Notes: generated by a model not told the origin, from the sequence alone. A stretch of DNA of 64,000 bases from DASRDU01 sp046331565 (GCA_046331565.1 JAXLQP010000006.1:217896-281895); one strand, 5' to 3'. Shown: positions 7,795 to 16,420, counted from the first letter of the stretch. Made by a program: numbers and translations.

Positions 7795-8489
7795 CAGGAA
7801 ATCTGAGATTTGAAATTCGGGATTTGAGATTGTTTCGACTGCACGATGTACAGGATTTTCTCGACTACGGCCTGAGCATCGGCTTCTGACGAATCAATGT
7901 GAATTGCGTCATCAGCGAGCGTGAGCGGCGAATCCTCGCGGGTCTTGTCACGATAATCGCGCGATTCGATCTCCTGCTGCATCGCATCCAGCGATTTCAC
8001 GGCAACACCCTTGGCCAGGTCTTCGGCATAGCGGCGCTGAGCGCGGGCTTCGGGCGAAGCGTCGAGATAGAACTTGGCGTCAGCATCCGGAAAGACTACG
8101 GTGCCGATGTCGCGGCCTTCCATCACGACGTTGCCGGTGCGGCCCATCTCCTGCTGCCGGGCAACGAGCGCGCGGCGCACCGCCGGAATAGCCGACACAA
8201 TCGAAGCCGCCTGCGAAACCTGCGGCGTGCGAATCTCGCCGGTGATGTTGCGGCCATCAATGATGACCTGCATCGCGTCAACCGTGCCGGTCAGTTCAAT
8301 GCGGGAATTTTCGGCAATGGCGCTGATGCGGTCGGTTTCGTCAAGCGCCACGCCTTCGCGCAGCGCACGCCACGCCACAGCGCGGTACATCGCGCCCGTA
8401 TCAATGTAAAGATACCCCAGCCGTCGCGCCAGTTCCTTTGCAACCGTGCTTTTGCCTGCGCCAGCGGGGCCGTCAATGGCGATAATCAT
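7794..8489 (-). CDS. cmk: Cytidylate kinase
   Basis: Cmk phosphorylates CMP and dCMP with ATP. The 231-residue protein starts M-I-I-A-I-D-G-P-A-G-A-G-K-S with the P-loop at 7-14, then Y-I-D-T-G-A-M-Y-R-A and the M-E-G-R-D-I-G-T-V-V-F-P nucleotide-binding motif; K-F-Y-L-D-A follows. The last dozen residues (S-Q-I-P-N-F-K-S-Q-I-S) are encoded by a dispersed AAATTTGAGATTTG-type repeat (7797-7835), the same one that ends lipB, so the natural C-terminus has probably been replaced or extended by a repeat. The gene is followed directly by ribE. Confidence 0.95.
   Translation of the reverse strand: MIIAIDGPAGAGKSTVAKELARRLGYLYIDTGAMYRAVAWRALREGVALDETDRISAIAENSRIELTGTVDAMQVIIDGRNITGEIRTPQVSQAASIVSAIPAVRRALVARQQEMGRTGNVVMEGRDIGTVVFPDADAKFYLDASPEARAQRRYAEDLAKGVAVKSLDAMQQEIESRDYRDKTREDSPLTLADDAIHIDSSEADAQAVVEKILYIVQSKQSQIPNFKSQIS
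7797..7835. repeat. GATTTGAAATT-type repeat inside the 3' end of cmk
   Basis: Direct copies of a GATTTGA-like unit (AAATCTGAGATTTGAAATTCGG, then GATTTGAGATTG) lie in the last codons of cmk. The same word set occurs as palindromes at 38201-38245 (end of lipB) and 41505-41611 (after lipA). Confidence 0.7.
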
Positions 8490-8493
8490 AAGG

Positions 8494-8555
8494 CAGTGGT
8501 TAGTGGTCAGTGGTTAGTGGTCAGTGGTCGGCAGGATTACTGTTCGCAGGCCACT
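8494..8555. repeat. Short tandem/inverted TTAGTGGTCAGTGG repeat
   Basis: Between the cmk start and the ltaE stop the 14-base word TTAGTGGTCAGTGG is repeated almost 2.5 times (8500-8527), and an inverted partial copy (CCACTAACTGCCAGTCACTG) follows at 8551-8570, running into the last codons of ltaE. It resembles the GTGGTCAGTGG intergenic repeats of many bacterial genomes. No gene or promoter is recognisable in the gap. Confidence 0.65.
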
Positions 8556-9585
8556 AACTGCCAGTCACTGTTTTCATGACTTTCAGAGCTTTTTCGATTC
8601 CTTCGCGGCTGACATCGTAATGCGTGACCATGCGCATTTCACGCGGGTTGATGCCGTTGGCGAGAATGCCTTCGGCTTTGAGCGCAGCGGAAAACTGCGT
8701 CGTCGTCAGGCCGGTCTCAGCGATGTCAAAAATCACAATGTTGGTCGGCACGGTTTCGGGATCAATCCGCACGCCGCGCATTTCGGCCAGACCTTCAGCC
8801 AGCCGCCTGGCGTTGGCGTGATCGGCGGCGAGCAGCGTCGGTGACTCTTCGAGCGCGATCATTCCGGCAGCGGCGAGAATGCCGACCTGCCGCATGCCGC
8901 CGCCCAGACGTTTGCGCCACGCTCTGGCTTCGTCAATGAAATCGCGCCTGCCGAGAATCAGCGAACCGACCGGCGCGCCGAGGCCTTTCGACAGACAGAA
9001 CATCACCGAATCAAACGGGCGCGCAATTTCAGCAACGGTTGTCCCGAGCGCGACCGCAGCGTTGAAGATGCGCGCGCCGTCAAGATGCACCGGCAGTCCG
9101 AATGAATGCGCGAGATCGCAGATTTCAGCCGCCACCGCGAGCGGCATGACCGAACCACCGGCCATGTTGTGCGTGTTTTCGAGTGCGACAAGCGAGGTCG
9201 GCGTGACGTAATAAGGCGCCTGATGATGAATCGCTCCGGCCACAAGTTCGCGGGTCAGCATTCCGTCCTCGCCGCGCACCGGGCGCAGCGTGACGCCGGA
9301 AAAGACCGCCGATCCGCCCATTTCGTAATTGTAAATGTGGCTGCGCTCTTCAAGGATGACTTCGGTGCCGGGCCGCGTGTGCAGCTTGACGCAAAGCTGA
9401 TTGCCCATCGAACCGGTCGGCACAAACAGCGCGGCTTCCTTGTCGAAGATTTCTGCGGCGCGCTGCTGCAACCGGTTAACAGTCGGGTCTTCGCCGTAAA
9501 CATCGTCGCCGACTTCGGCTTCAGCCATGGCGCGGCGCATTGCGGGCGTCGGGCGGGTGACAGTGTCGCTTCTCAGATCAATCAT
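8554..9585 (-). CDS. ltaE: Low-specificity L-threonine aldolase
   Basis: A PLP enzyme splitting threonine or allo-threonine into glycine and acetaldehyde. The 343-residue product starts M-I-D-L-R-S-D-T-V-T-R-P-T and continues with G-D-D-V-Y-G-E-D-P-T-V, both strongly conserved in the family. H-L-D-G-A-R-I-F-N-A and the PLP lysine in C-L-S-K-G-L-G-A-P-V-G are present. The ATG at 9585 was chosen for this signature; the start overlaps the end of the preceding coiled-coil gene by 8 bases, suggesting coupling. The last codons run into a short repeat. Confidence 0.94.
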   Translation of the reverse strand: MIDLRSDTVTRPTPAMRRAMAEAEVGDDVYGEDPTVNRLQQRAAEIFDKEAALFVPTGSMGNQLCVKLHTRPGTEVILEERSHIYNYEMGGSAVFSGVTLRPVRGEDGMLTRELVAGAIHHQAPYYVTPTSLVALENTHNMAGGSVMPLAVAAEICDLAHSFGLPVHLDGARIFNAAVALGTTVAEIARPFDSVMFCLSKGLGAPVGSLILGRRDFIDEARAWRKRLGGGMRQVGILAAAGMIALEESPTLLAADHANARRLAEGLAEMRGVRIDPETVPTNIVIFDIAETGLTTTQFSAALKAEGILANGINPREMRMVTHYDVSREGIEKALKVMKTVTGS

Positions 9586-9988
9586 CGTTCTCGTCGTTCT
9601 TCTTTTTTCCGTTGCCATTTTGCTCGTTGAAATAACGCTCAACGAGCAGTGAAATAAAATTGTCCATGCGCTCAGTCAGATCATCCACGCGGGCCGAAAC
9701 TATGTTTACACTGGCTGTCGTTTCCTTAACGCGCCGGTCAGTCTCTTTCGACTGTTCGGCCAGCGAATTGATCATACTGAACGCTGCCGCCATTGCGCCC
9801 TCAAGATTGCTGATTCTTTCTGCGTGCTGCCCGGCAGCCGCTTCAGCTTTCGTCTGGGCTTCCATGAGTTTGTTTACGTCAGCGGTCAGCAGTTCCACAT
9901 TCTCACTGATTTTCTCCAGGCGGGCGAACAGCTTTGCCTCCTGCTCCGCAAGGAATTCAATCTTCCTGTCCAGACTGTCATCTGACAT
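9578..9988 (-). CDS. Coiled-coil protein of unknown function
   Basis: A soluble 136-residue protein with no signal peptide or membrane segment. Residues 5-115 show nearly continuous heptads (L-A-E-Q-E-A-K-L, I-S-E-N-V-E-L-L, V-D-D-L-T-E-R-M), broken around 70 by a short A-M-A-A-A-F patch, and the end is polar and charged (K-K-K-N-D-E-N-D-D). No catalytic motif is visible. It starts 15 bases downstream of the hemW stop and overlaps ltaE, so it belongs to the hemW-ltaE transcript. A GGAGGAATTT ribosome site precedes it. It could be a scaffold or oligomeriser, which is a guess. Confidence 0.75.
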   Translation of the reverse strand: MSDDSLDRKIEFLAEQEAKLFARLEKISENVELLTADVNKLMEAQTKAEAAAGQHAERISNLEGAMAAAFSMINSLAEQSKETDRRVKETTASVNIVSARVDDLTERMDNFISLLVERYFNEQNGNGKKKNDENDD

Positions 9989-10003
9989 AAATTCCTCCGG
10001 GCT

Positions 10004-11152
10004 TCAGATAAATGCCGCGAAGACCTCATTCGCCAGCACCGTTCCGGCGCGTGAAATTTTCAGCGTCTCATCGCTCAGTTCAATCAGCCCGGCTTCATTC
10101 AGGCGCTCCAGTTCGTCGCGGTAACGTTCGCGCACACTGACGCCAAAGCGATGTTCGTGACTGGTCAGATTCACGCCGTCCTTCAGTCTGAGGCGCAGGA
10201 ACAGGGCTTCGCTTTGCCGGTCGTCATCGCTGAGTTCGGTGCGTTCTGTGATGGCTGATTCGTCGCGTTCGATGCGCTCCAGGTATTCGTGAATGTTGCG
10301 CGTGTTCGACCAGCGCGAGTGGCCATCGTAACCGGCGGCGGAAACCCCGAAGGCGTGATACGGCGCGCCAGTCCAGTATTTCAGATTGTGCCGCGACTCG
10401 CGGCCCGGACGCGCCCAGTTGGAGATTTCGTAATGCTCAAAGCCGTGCGCGGCTGCCGTGTCAAGCAATTCAAAATACATCGCCACCGTCAGTTCATCAT
10501 CAATCGCGCGCAGTTCGCCGCGCCGGATGCGATGCAGCAGCGGCGCGTCTTTGTAAAGTTCGAGCAGGTAAACCGACAGGTGGTCGGGTTCGAGCGCAAA
10601 GGCTTCTCGAAGATTGCGCTGCCACGTTTCCATCTTCTGTTCAGGCAGCCCGGCAATCAGGTCAAGGCTGATGTTGTCGAATCCGGCTTCGCGCGCCAGG
10701 TGAATCGCGGCGCGGGCATCGGCGGCGGTGTGCGTGCGCCCGATCATCTGCAATTCGCCGTCATCGAACGACTGCACGCCGAAACTCAGACGGTTGAGGC
10801 CGGTCTGGCGTAAGGCTTTCAGGTATTCGAACGAGACTGAGCCGGGATTGGCTTCAACAGTGATTTCAGTGTCGGGCGCGACTTCAAATTCAGAGCGGCA
10901 GAGTTCAATCAGACCGGCAAGCTGTTCAATTGAAAGCGTGGTGGGCGTGCCGCCGCCGAAATAGATTGTGTCAACCCGGCGCAATGCAGGCGCTGCGCTG
11001 AGTGTTGCGCCGGCGCGCCTGATTTCGCATTGCAGGGCAGCCACGTACCGCCGCGCCAGTTCGGATTCATAGCCGCCGGTGGCAAAGTTGCAGTAATGAC
11101 AGCGCGTGGCGCAGAACGGAATGTGAAGGTAAATACCTGCCGCTTCGCTCAT
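10004..11152 (-). CDS. hemW: Radical SAM heme chaperone HemW (HemN-like)
   Basis: A 382-residue radical SAM protein with the C-x3-C-x2-C cluster motif at Cys14, Cys18 and Cys21 (F-C-A-T-R-C-H-Y-C-N-F), then Y-F-G-G-G-T-P-T, E-A-N-P-G and G-V-Q-S-F-D, all typical of HemW/HemN. The tail shows the HemW-C domain. It is shorter than true HemN and lacks its N-terminal extension, so transfer of heme to acceptor proteins is the better prediction than coproporphyrinogen oxidation. It begins 15 bases after the LolA-like gene ends, so the two are probably co-transcribed. Confidence 0.93.
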   Translation of the reverse strand: MSEAAGIYLHIPFCATRCHYCNFATGGYESELARRYVAALQCEIRRAGATLSAAPALRRVDTIYFGGGTPTTLSIEQLAGLIELCRSEFEVAPDTEITVEANPGSVSFEYLKALRQTGLNRLSFGVQSFDDGELQMIGRTHTAADARAAIHLAREAGFDNISLDLIAGLPEQKMETWQRNLREAFALEPDHLSVYLLELYKDAPLLHRIRRGELRAIDDELTVAMYFELLDTAAAHGFEHYEISNWARPGRESRHNLKYWTGAPYHAFGVSAAGYDGHSRWSNTRNIHEYLERIERDESAITERTELSDDDRQSEALFLRLRLKDGVNLTSHEHRFGVSVRERYRDELERLNEAGLIELSDETLKISRAGTVLANEVFAAFI

Positions 11153-11167
11153 CTCTCCGGCACCGGT

Positions 11168-12001
11168 TCAGAAGCCAGGCTTCTGCGCGGTTTCTGCCGC
11201 TTTGTTCACGCCTCCGGTCTTGAAGGCGCTTTCTTCGATCTGCACGCTGTAGGCGACTTCGACCACCTTGCGTTCCTCGATCTTTTTGCCGTTCTCAAAA
11301 ACCAGCACGTGATAAGGCACCAGCGTGTTCTGGATGGCGTGAAAATCGGCAAATTCAAAGCGGTATTTGACCGGCTCAGCTTCCGGCTTCGGTCTGGTTT
11401 CGTATTCGAGATAAAGAATGCGCAGCGATTTGCGGCTGATGTAATAGCGCGTGCGTTCGCCGTCAGGCAGGATCAGGTCAATGATGTCGAGTTCAAGCGG
11501 GCCGATCTTCTGATTACCGGCGTACTCCAGCTTCGCATCAATTTCCTTGTACCGCAGCAGCGATTCATAGCTGTGAAAGTGCGAAGTGCGGAAGGCTTTG
11601 ACTGTCGCTTCATCCGGCTCCTGCGGTTCGCCGTTAAGCTGCGCCCAGGTCTTCTGCCCGTCAAAGCCGATCACGTATTTCGTGTCGGGCAGATCAAGTT
11701 CCAGCATCACCAGGTCTTCGGTGAACTTCTTTTTGCGAATGAATTTGATGGTAGTGCGGCCTTCGCGGGCCGACGTGCCTGCGAGCAGCTTAAGATTGCT
11801 TTTAATGATGCCGTTACGCTGGACGCCATACAGCATGGGACGCCCGCCATAAGCCAGAATCACCTTCTCGGCGATATCTTCAGCACGCGGATTTTTATCA
11901 CCGGCCTGGCTGACCGGAAGACTGAAAACACAGGCGACCGCGACCAGCCCGAGCGCCATAACTGCCTGTCTGCACACTACGAAAAGCCTTGTCAGACTCA
12001 T
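11168..12001 (-). CDS. Exported LolA/LolB-like lipid-binding fold protein
   Basis: A 277-residue protein with a signal peptide (about 1-34, ending S-Q-A-G). The mature part alternates beta-strands and turns (K-F-I-R-K-K-K-F, L-D-L-P-D-T-K-Y-V-I-G-F-D-G-Q-K-T-W) in the way of outer membrane lipoprotein-sorting proteins of the LolA fold; the tail carries a Y-R-F-E-F-A-D-F segment like the last sheets. No lipobox cysteine. It would bind lipid or a hydrophobic ligand in the periplasm, an inference from the fold only. It is the first gene of a hemW-containing unit, 244 bases from the divergent ATP-grasp gene. Confidence 0.7.
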   Translation of the reverse strand: MSLTRLFVVCRQAVMALGLVAVACVFSLPVSQAGDKNPRAEDIAEKVILAYGGRPMLYGVQRNGIIKSNLKLLAGTSAREGRTTIKFIRKKKFTEDLVMLELDLPDTKYVIGFDGQKTWAQLNGEPQEPDEATVKAFRTSHFHSYESLLRYKEIDAKLEYAGNQKIGPLELDIIDLILPDGERTRYYISRKSLRILYLEYETRPKPEAEPVKYRFEFADFHAIQNTLVPYHVLVFENGKKIEERKVVEVAYSVQIEESAFKTGGVNKAAETAQKPGF

Positions 12002-12245
12002 TGAACTTTTACACCTTTCAGGTTATAACCTGGATTACTCAGATAACTCGCTGCCGAAAGATCATAACCTGAGAAACCTGGCGATTACCAGCCTTGCGCC
12101 AGTCAGCATGCCTCGCGGCACAGGCTGGGCAGATGGCAGCAGTCCATTATAAGGCACTGTACTCATGCTCAATTGAAATCTGACAGCCGCCAGCGGCAGG
12201 ACCCGTTCCGGCGGCTGAACGTCCACAAACACAACGGAGATTGTA

Positions 12246-13424
12246 ATGAAAATCGGAATTCTGGTCGGGATGGAAAACACCTTTCCCCCGGCCCTGATTG
12301 AAAAAATCAACAGCCTGAATGCAGGCGTGACCGCCGAATACATCAACATCGGCGGCATCAGAGCTGACGCGCAGGGCAATGAATACCGGCTCATCTTTGA
12401 CCGCATCTCACACGAGATTCCGTACTATCGTTCCTTCCTGAAGCACGCCGTCCTCAACGGCGCCATCGTCGTCAACAACCCGTTCTGGTGGTCGGCTGAT
12501 GACAAGTTTTTCAACTATTCGCTGGCCTCGAAGCTCGGCGTGGCCGTGCCGAAAACAGTGCTGCTGCCGCAGCGGTCTTACATCAAGGGCGTCACCGATG
12601 CGTCGCTGCGCAACCTGCAATTCCCGCTCGACTGGCAGGGCATTGTGGATTACGTCGGGCTGCCCGCGATTCTCAAGCCGCACGATGGCGGCGGCTGGCG
12701 CGATGTTTACAAGGTCGAATCGCTCGAACACCTGTGGGAATGCTACAACCAGACCGGCACGCTGGCGATGACCTTGCAGGAGTTCATTGATTTTACTGGG
12801 TACGTGCGCTGTTACTGCGTCGGTCGTCGTGAGGTGCTGGTAATGCCTTACGATCCGAAAAACCGCCGCTATGTGCCGCGCGAGGAAGCGCCGCTCTCGC
12901 CTGAACTCGAAGATCGCATCGTGCGCGAGACGCGGCTGCTTAACGAGGCTCTCGGCTACGACCTCAACACCGTCGAATTTGCCATCCGGGACGGCATCCC
13001 CTACGCAATTGACTTTATGAACCCCGCGCCGGATGCTGACATCTGGTCAGTGACCGAACCGTATTTCAACTGGATCGTCAACGCGGTGGCAAATATGCTG
13101 GTTGATTACGCGAAGAACGGCGAACCGACGCTGCGCCATCACCGCTGGAATCGCTTTCTGGACAACGATGTGCTGAGCGCCGCTGCCTCGGCAACTTCCG
13201 GTTCGGGGCATTCGGGCGAAGGCAGCGCGAATGTGCATTCATCTTCAGCCGCCGCTGAACTGCCGGAAGAACCGCCGGTCAAACTGGCGCGCAGCCGGAA
13301 GTCAGCGGCAAAGAAGACCGCGACGGCAAAAAAGACGACGGCCAGAAAGACCGGCAGCGCCGCAAAGAAAGGCGCACGCACCACGCGCTCAAAGAAAACA
13401 ACCGTGAACGACACCAGCGCCTGA
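12246..13424 (+). CDS. RimK-like ATP-grasp ligase with histone-H1-like basic tail
   Basis: Residues 1-95 form an N-terminal pre-ATP-grasp fold (M-K-I-G-I-L-V-G). Residues about 100-310 are the ATP-grasp: A-I-L-K-P-H-D-G-G-G-W, the hinge L-Q-E-F-I, the metal-binding L-N-T-V-E-F-A-I-R-D-G-I-P-Y-A-I-D-F-M-N. The 45 C-terminal residues are Lys/Ala/Thr-rich (A-A-K-K-T-A-T-A-K-K-T) and look like a histone H1 tail. No signal peptide. Such enzymes join a carboxylate to an amine using ATP. It lies 89 bases ahead of a GCS2 ligase, so they likely act on one pathway. Upstream, CACAACGGAGA gives a good ribosome site. The product is unknown. Confidence 0.85.
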   Translation: MKIGILVGMENTFPPALIEKINSLNAGVTAEYINIGGIRADAQGNEYRLIFDRISHEIPYYRSFLKHAVLNGAIVVNNPFWWSADDKFFNYSLASKLGVAVPKTVLLPQRSYIKGVTDASLRNLQFPLDWQGIVDYVGLPAILKPHDGGGWRDVYKVESLEHLWECYNQTGTLAMTLQEFIDFTGYVRCYCVGRREVLVMPYDPKNRRYVPREEAPLSPELEDRIVRETRLLNEALGYDLNTVEFAIRDGIPYAIDFMNPAPDADIWSVTEPYFNWIVNAVANMLVDYAKNGEPTLRHHRWNRFLDNDVLSAAASATSGSGHSGEGSANVHSSSAAAELPEEPPVKLARSRKSAAKKTATAKKTTARKTGSAAKKGARTTRSKKTTVNDTSA

Positions 13425-13513
13425 ACCTGACCGCCAGTTGAGGCACACGCAACCCCGGAAGAGCGGGTGGAACCATTTGTTTCCGCCCGCTCTCCACATC
13501 TTCGGAGGCCCGC

Positions 13514-14626
13514 ATGCCGTTTGACAACGCATTCACCATCGGAATCGAGGAAGAGTTTCAGATCATTGACCAGCAGACCGGCGATCTGCGCTCACGCGTC
13601 AACGAGATGATGGACGAAGGTCGGATGATTCTGGGCGAACAGATCAAACCGGAGATGCACCAGTCCATGGTTGAAGTCGGCACGGGCATCTGCGCCAACG
13701 TCGGGGAAGCCCGCGCCGATCTGGTCAAATTGCGCCGCACGATTGCCGAACTCGCACACCGCAAGGGCCTGACCATTGTGGCCGCTTCCACGCATCCCTT
13801 TTCACACTGGGCCGATCAGCAGATCACCGATCACGAACGCTATGAACAACTGATCGAAGAGATGCAGCTTCACGCCCGCGCCCTGCTGATTTTCGGCATG
13901 CACGTTCACGTCGCCATTGAGGACAAGGAAGCCGCGATTGCCGTCATGAACCAGGCGCGTTATATGCTGCCGCACGTGCTGGCTCTGACGTGCAGTTCGC
14001 CGTTCTGGATCGGGCGCAACACGGGCATGAAAAGCTATCGCTCGGAAGTCTTCAAACACTTCCCGCGCACCGGCATCCCCGATCACTTCGAGTCGTGGAG
14101 CGAATTTGAAAATTACCTGAACCTGCTGATCAAAACCGGCTGCATTGATAACGGCAAGAAAATCTGGTGGGACGTGCGCCCGCATCCGTTCTTCCCGACG
14201 CTCGAATACCGCATCTGCGACATTATGCCGAAAGTGGACGACGCCCTTGCTGTCGCCGCGCTGTTGCAGGCCATTACCGCCAAACTTTACAAACTCTACC
14301 GCCAGAACCTGACCTTCAGGATTTATCACCGCGCGCTGATTCAGGAAAACAAATGGCGCGCAATTCGCTATGGTCTGGACGGCAAGCTGATTGATTTCGG
14401 CAAGCAGAAGGAAGTGCCGGTGCGCGACCTGCTCAGGGAACTGCTCGAATTCATTGATGACGTGGTGGACGAACTCGGCTCACGCCAGGACATCAATCAC
14501 ATTTACACGATGATCGAAAACGGCAACAGCGCCGACCGGCAGTTGAAGGTGTGGAAAGAAAATGACGGCGACATGCGCGCCGTCGTGCGGGCGCTGGCCA
14601 AAGAAACGCTGGAAGGCGTGATGTAA
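13514..14626 (+). CDS. Glutamate-cysteine ligase 2 (YbdK/GCS2-type) carboxylate-amine ligase
   Basis: A 370-residue carboxylate-amine ligase of the GCS2 family: it opens with F-T-I-G-I-E-E-E-F-Q, the metal-binding acidic signature, followed by E-V-G-T-G, A-A-S-T-H-P-F, and G-M-H-V-H-V; the later Y-R-I-C-D carries a further ligand. Enzymes of this family join glutamate (or other acids) to an amine with ATP. AGGCCCGC precedes the start, 89 bases after the ATP-grasp gene, and the stop is 4 bases before the ABC ATPase start. YbdK of E. coli is weakly glutamate-cysteine ligating; true glutathione synthesis is not implied here as no gshB is adjacent, though the ATP-grasp could fill that place. Confidence 0.88.
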   Translation: MPFDNAFTIGIEEEFQIIDQQTGDLRSRVNEMMDEGRMILGEQIKPEMHQSMVEVGTGICANVGEARADLVKLRRTIAELAHRKGLTIVAASTHPFSHWADQQITDHERYEQLIEEMQLHARALLIFGMHVHVAIEDKEAAIAVMNQARYMLPHVLALTCSSPFWIGRNTGMKSYRSEVFKHFPRTGIPDHFESWSEFENYLNLLIKTGCIDNGKKIWWDVRPHPFFPTLEYRICDIMPKVDDALAVAALLQAITAKLYKLYRQNLTFRIYHRALIQENKWRAIRYGLDGKLIDFGKQKEVPVRDLLRELLEFIDDVVDELGSRQDINHIYTMIENGNSADRQLKVWKENDGDMRAVVRALAKETLEGVM

Positions 14627-14630
14627 GCGT

Positions 14631-15842
14631 ATGGCTGAGCGTCCTGCCAGGTCAATACCCGTCATCAGCGTCAGAGATCTGACTCGTAATTTCGCCGGAC
14701 AGCAGGTGCTCTCCGGTGTCAGCTTCGATCTGGCTGAAGGCGAAGCGCTGGTCATTCTCGGCCCTTCAGGCAGCGGAAAGACTACCCTGCTGCGGATCAT
14801 TGCCGGGCTTGAGCGTCCCGACAGAGGCGCTGTTTACCTCGGTGAACAAGCCGCCAATCCGCTGTCGCCACAGCAGCGCGGTCTGGGGGTGGTCTTTCAG
14901 GAGTATGCGCTGTTTCGTCATCAGACGGTTGAGCAGAACATCGCCTTCGGATTGAAAATGCGCCGCGCTGACAAAGCGCAGATCAGTGCGACGGTTGAGG
15001 GCATGTTGAACCTCACTCGCCTGCGCGAGCATCGGCATAAATACCCGGCACAGCTTTCCGGTGGCCAGCGGCAGCGCGTGGCGATTGCGCGGGCGCTCGC
15101 TTACAAACCCGCCGCCGTGTTGTTTGACGAGCCATTCAGCGCACTTGATGATGTGACCCGCCTCGAACTGCGCCGCGACATTCGCTCACTGCTGCAGGCC
15201 AGCCGGACACCCGCAATCTTCATTACGCACAATCAGGAAGAGGCCCTCGAAATTGCCGACCGCATTGCTGTACTCAATCAGGGACGGCTTGAGCAGATCG
15301 GGACGCCTTTTGAAATTTACAACAGCCCGCAGACTGAATTCGTGGCGACTTTTCTCGGCGCGGCCAATGTGCTGCTCGGACGCTGGCGCGAGGGCCGCGT
15401 GTGGCTCGGCAGATTGCGGCTGAATGCTCCGCCTGACGTGCTGCGTCTGGCTGAAGGGCAGCCGGTCAAGGTGGTCTTCAGGCCAGAAGATGCGGTGCTG
15501 AATTTTCAGCCGCAACTGCTCGATACGCCTTATTACCTGGGCCGGGCAGTCGTTGAAGAAGTCTCTTACGCCGGGCACAGTGAAAGACTGACGCTGCGCC
15601 TGACGCTGTGGGTGCCGGTGTCGGATGAAGCCGATGTCACGCTGCACCGGACACGTAATCTGGTGCTCATTGACAGTGAACTGGCTGAAGGGCTTCCTGT
15701 TACCGTGACGCGCTCCAAATGGGATGTGGATGAAATGGAGTTGTCAACCGGCGATTCGGTCGTTATCGGTTTGAAAACCTATCGCCTGCTGCCGCATTAT
15801 CCCCTGCAGTCAGAGTCGAGCGTCAACCTGTTCGGTCCGTAG
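14631..15842 (+). CDS. ABC transporter ATP-binding protein, CysA/PotA type, without adjacent permease
   Basis: A 403-residue ATPase. It has Walker A (G-P-S-G-S-G-K-T), the Q-loop (V-F-Q-E-Y), the signature L-S-G-G-Q-R-Q-R-V, Walker B (V-L-F-D-E-P-F) and the H-loop in F-I-T-H-N-Q, then a long C-terminal TOBE-like domain (about 245-395) as in importers for sulfate, iron, spermidine or maltose. The start is 4 bases after the GCS2 stop. There is no permease or binding-protein gene beside it, so its partners must be elsewhere or the job is different. Rrf2 downstream has its own promoter, so this may be the last gene of the ligase operon. Confidence 0.85.
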   Translation: MAERPARSIPVISVRDLTRNFAGQQVLSGVSFDLAEGEALVILGPSGSGKTTLLRIIAGLERPDRGAVYLGEQAANPLSPQQRGLGVVFQEYALFRHQTVEQNIAFGLKMRRADKAQISATVEGMLNLTRLREHRHKYPAQLSGGQRQRVAIARALAYKPAAVLFDEPFSALDDVTRLELRRDIRSLLQASRTPAIFITHNQEEALEIADRIAVLNQGRLEQIGTPFEIYNSPQTEFVATFLGAANVLLGRWREGRVWLGRLRLNAPPDVLRLAEGQPVKVVFRPEDAVLNFQPQLLDTPYYLGRAVVEEVSYAGHSERLTLRLTLWVPVSDEADVTLHRTRNLVLIDSELAEGLPVTVTRSKWDVDEMELSTGDSVVIGLKTYRLLPHYPLQSESSVNLFGP

Positions 15843-15867
15843 CGGGGGCAGAATCATCAGAAAAATA

Positions 15868-15896
15868 TTGACGAACTCACAGCCTTGAATTATAAC
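15868..15896 (+). promoter_or_regulatory. Sigma70-type promoter of the Rrf2 gene
   Basis: TTGACG (15868-15873) and TATAAC (15891-15896) are 17 bases apart. The start codon is 24 bases downstream. The region from the -10 hexamer to the ATG is AT-rich and contains an imperfect dyad with right half AGTTGGAATTAA (15909-15920), which fits autoregulation by the Rrf2 product. Confidence 0.75.
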
Positions 15897-15920
15897 TCCC
15901 ACCATAACAGTTGGAATTAA
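15885..15920 (+). promoter_or_regulatory. Candidate Rrf2 operator before the Rrf2 gene
   Basis: The right half AGTTGGAATTAA just before the ATG mirrors an AT-rich left half that overlaps the -10 element (TTATAACTCC). The right half resembles the GGAATTA half-site described for CymR-like sulfur repressors. That the box is used by this Rrf2 protein is inference. Confidence 0.4.
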
Positions 15921-16373
15921 ATGAACATTTCAACCAGAAGTGAATACGGACTGCGGGCGCTGATCTATCTGGCGACACACAGTGAGCGTGACACCATTCC
16001 GGCGCGCGAAATCGCGGAGCAGTGGCGTGTGCCGGTCAAGTATCTGGAACAGATTCTGAAAACGCTCAAGGAAGCCGGACTGATTTACGGACAGGTCGGC
16101 ATCGGGGGCGGGTATCGGCTGACCCGGCCTGCCACGCTGATTACTGCGGGTGAAGTCATCAGGGCGCTGGATGGCAGAATTGCGCCAATGGGATGCGTCA
16201 GTTCATACGATTACGAACCCTGCGAATTTGAAACAGCCTGCGGTCTGAAAACGCTCTGGGCCAGAGCGCGCGCGGCGCTGGTCGGCGTGCTCGATCAGAC
16301 GACCGTTGCCGATTTGTGTGTTTCGCCTGACCAGCAGAAAGTTATCAATCTGAAGTCGTCCTCAAAACAGTAA
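15921..16373 (+). CDS. Rrf2-family transcriptional regulator with three cysteines
   Basis: A 150-residue winged-helix regulator: M-N-I-S-T-R-S-E-Y-G-L-R-A-L, V-P-V-K-Y-L-E-Q-I-L-K-T-L and G-G-G-Y-R-L-T-R-P are Rrf2 hallmarks. Three cysteines at 92, 101 and 107 lie where IscR binds [2Fe-2S] (spacing C-x8-C-x5-C instead of C-x5-C-x5-C), so cluster binding is plausible. Relatives sense Fe-S, nitric oxide or cysteine status. The promoter and leader carry a possible self-operator. A terminator follows at 16393-16415, so this is a single-gene message. Confidence 0.9.
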   Translation: MNISTRSEYGLRALIYLATHSERDTIPAREIAEQWRVPVKYLEQILKTLKEAGLIYGQVGIGGGYRLTRPATLITAGEVIRALDGRIAPMGCVSSYDYEPCEFETACGLKTLWARARAALVGVLDQTTVADLCVSPDQQKVINLKSSSKQ

Positions 16374-16392
16374 GCTGTCACTGTTGATCTCT

Positions 16393-16415
16393 CCAGCCTT
16401 TGTGCTGGTTTTTTT
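16393..16415 (+). terminator. Rho-independent terminator of the Rrf2 gene
   Basis: CCAGC, a six-base loop, GCTGG, then seven T. It ends 19 bases after the Rrf2 stop. Confidence 0.85.
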
Positions 16416-16420
16416 GTAAA

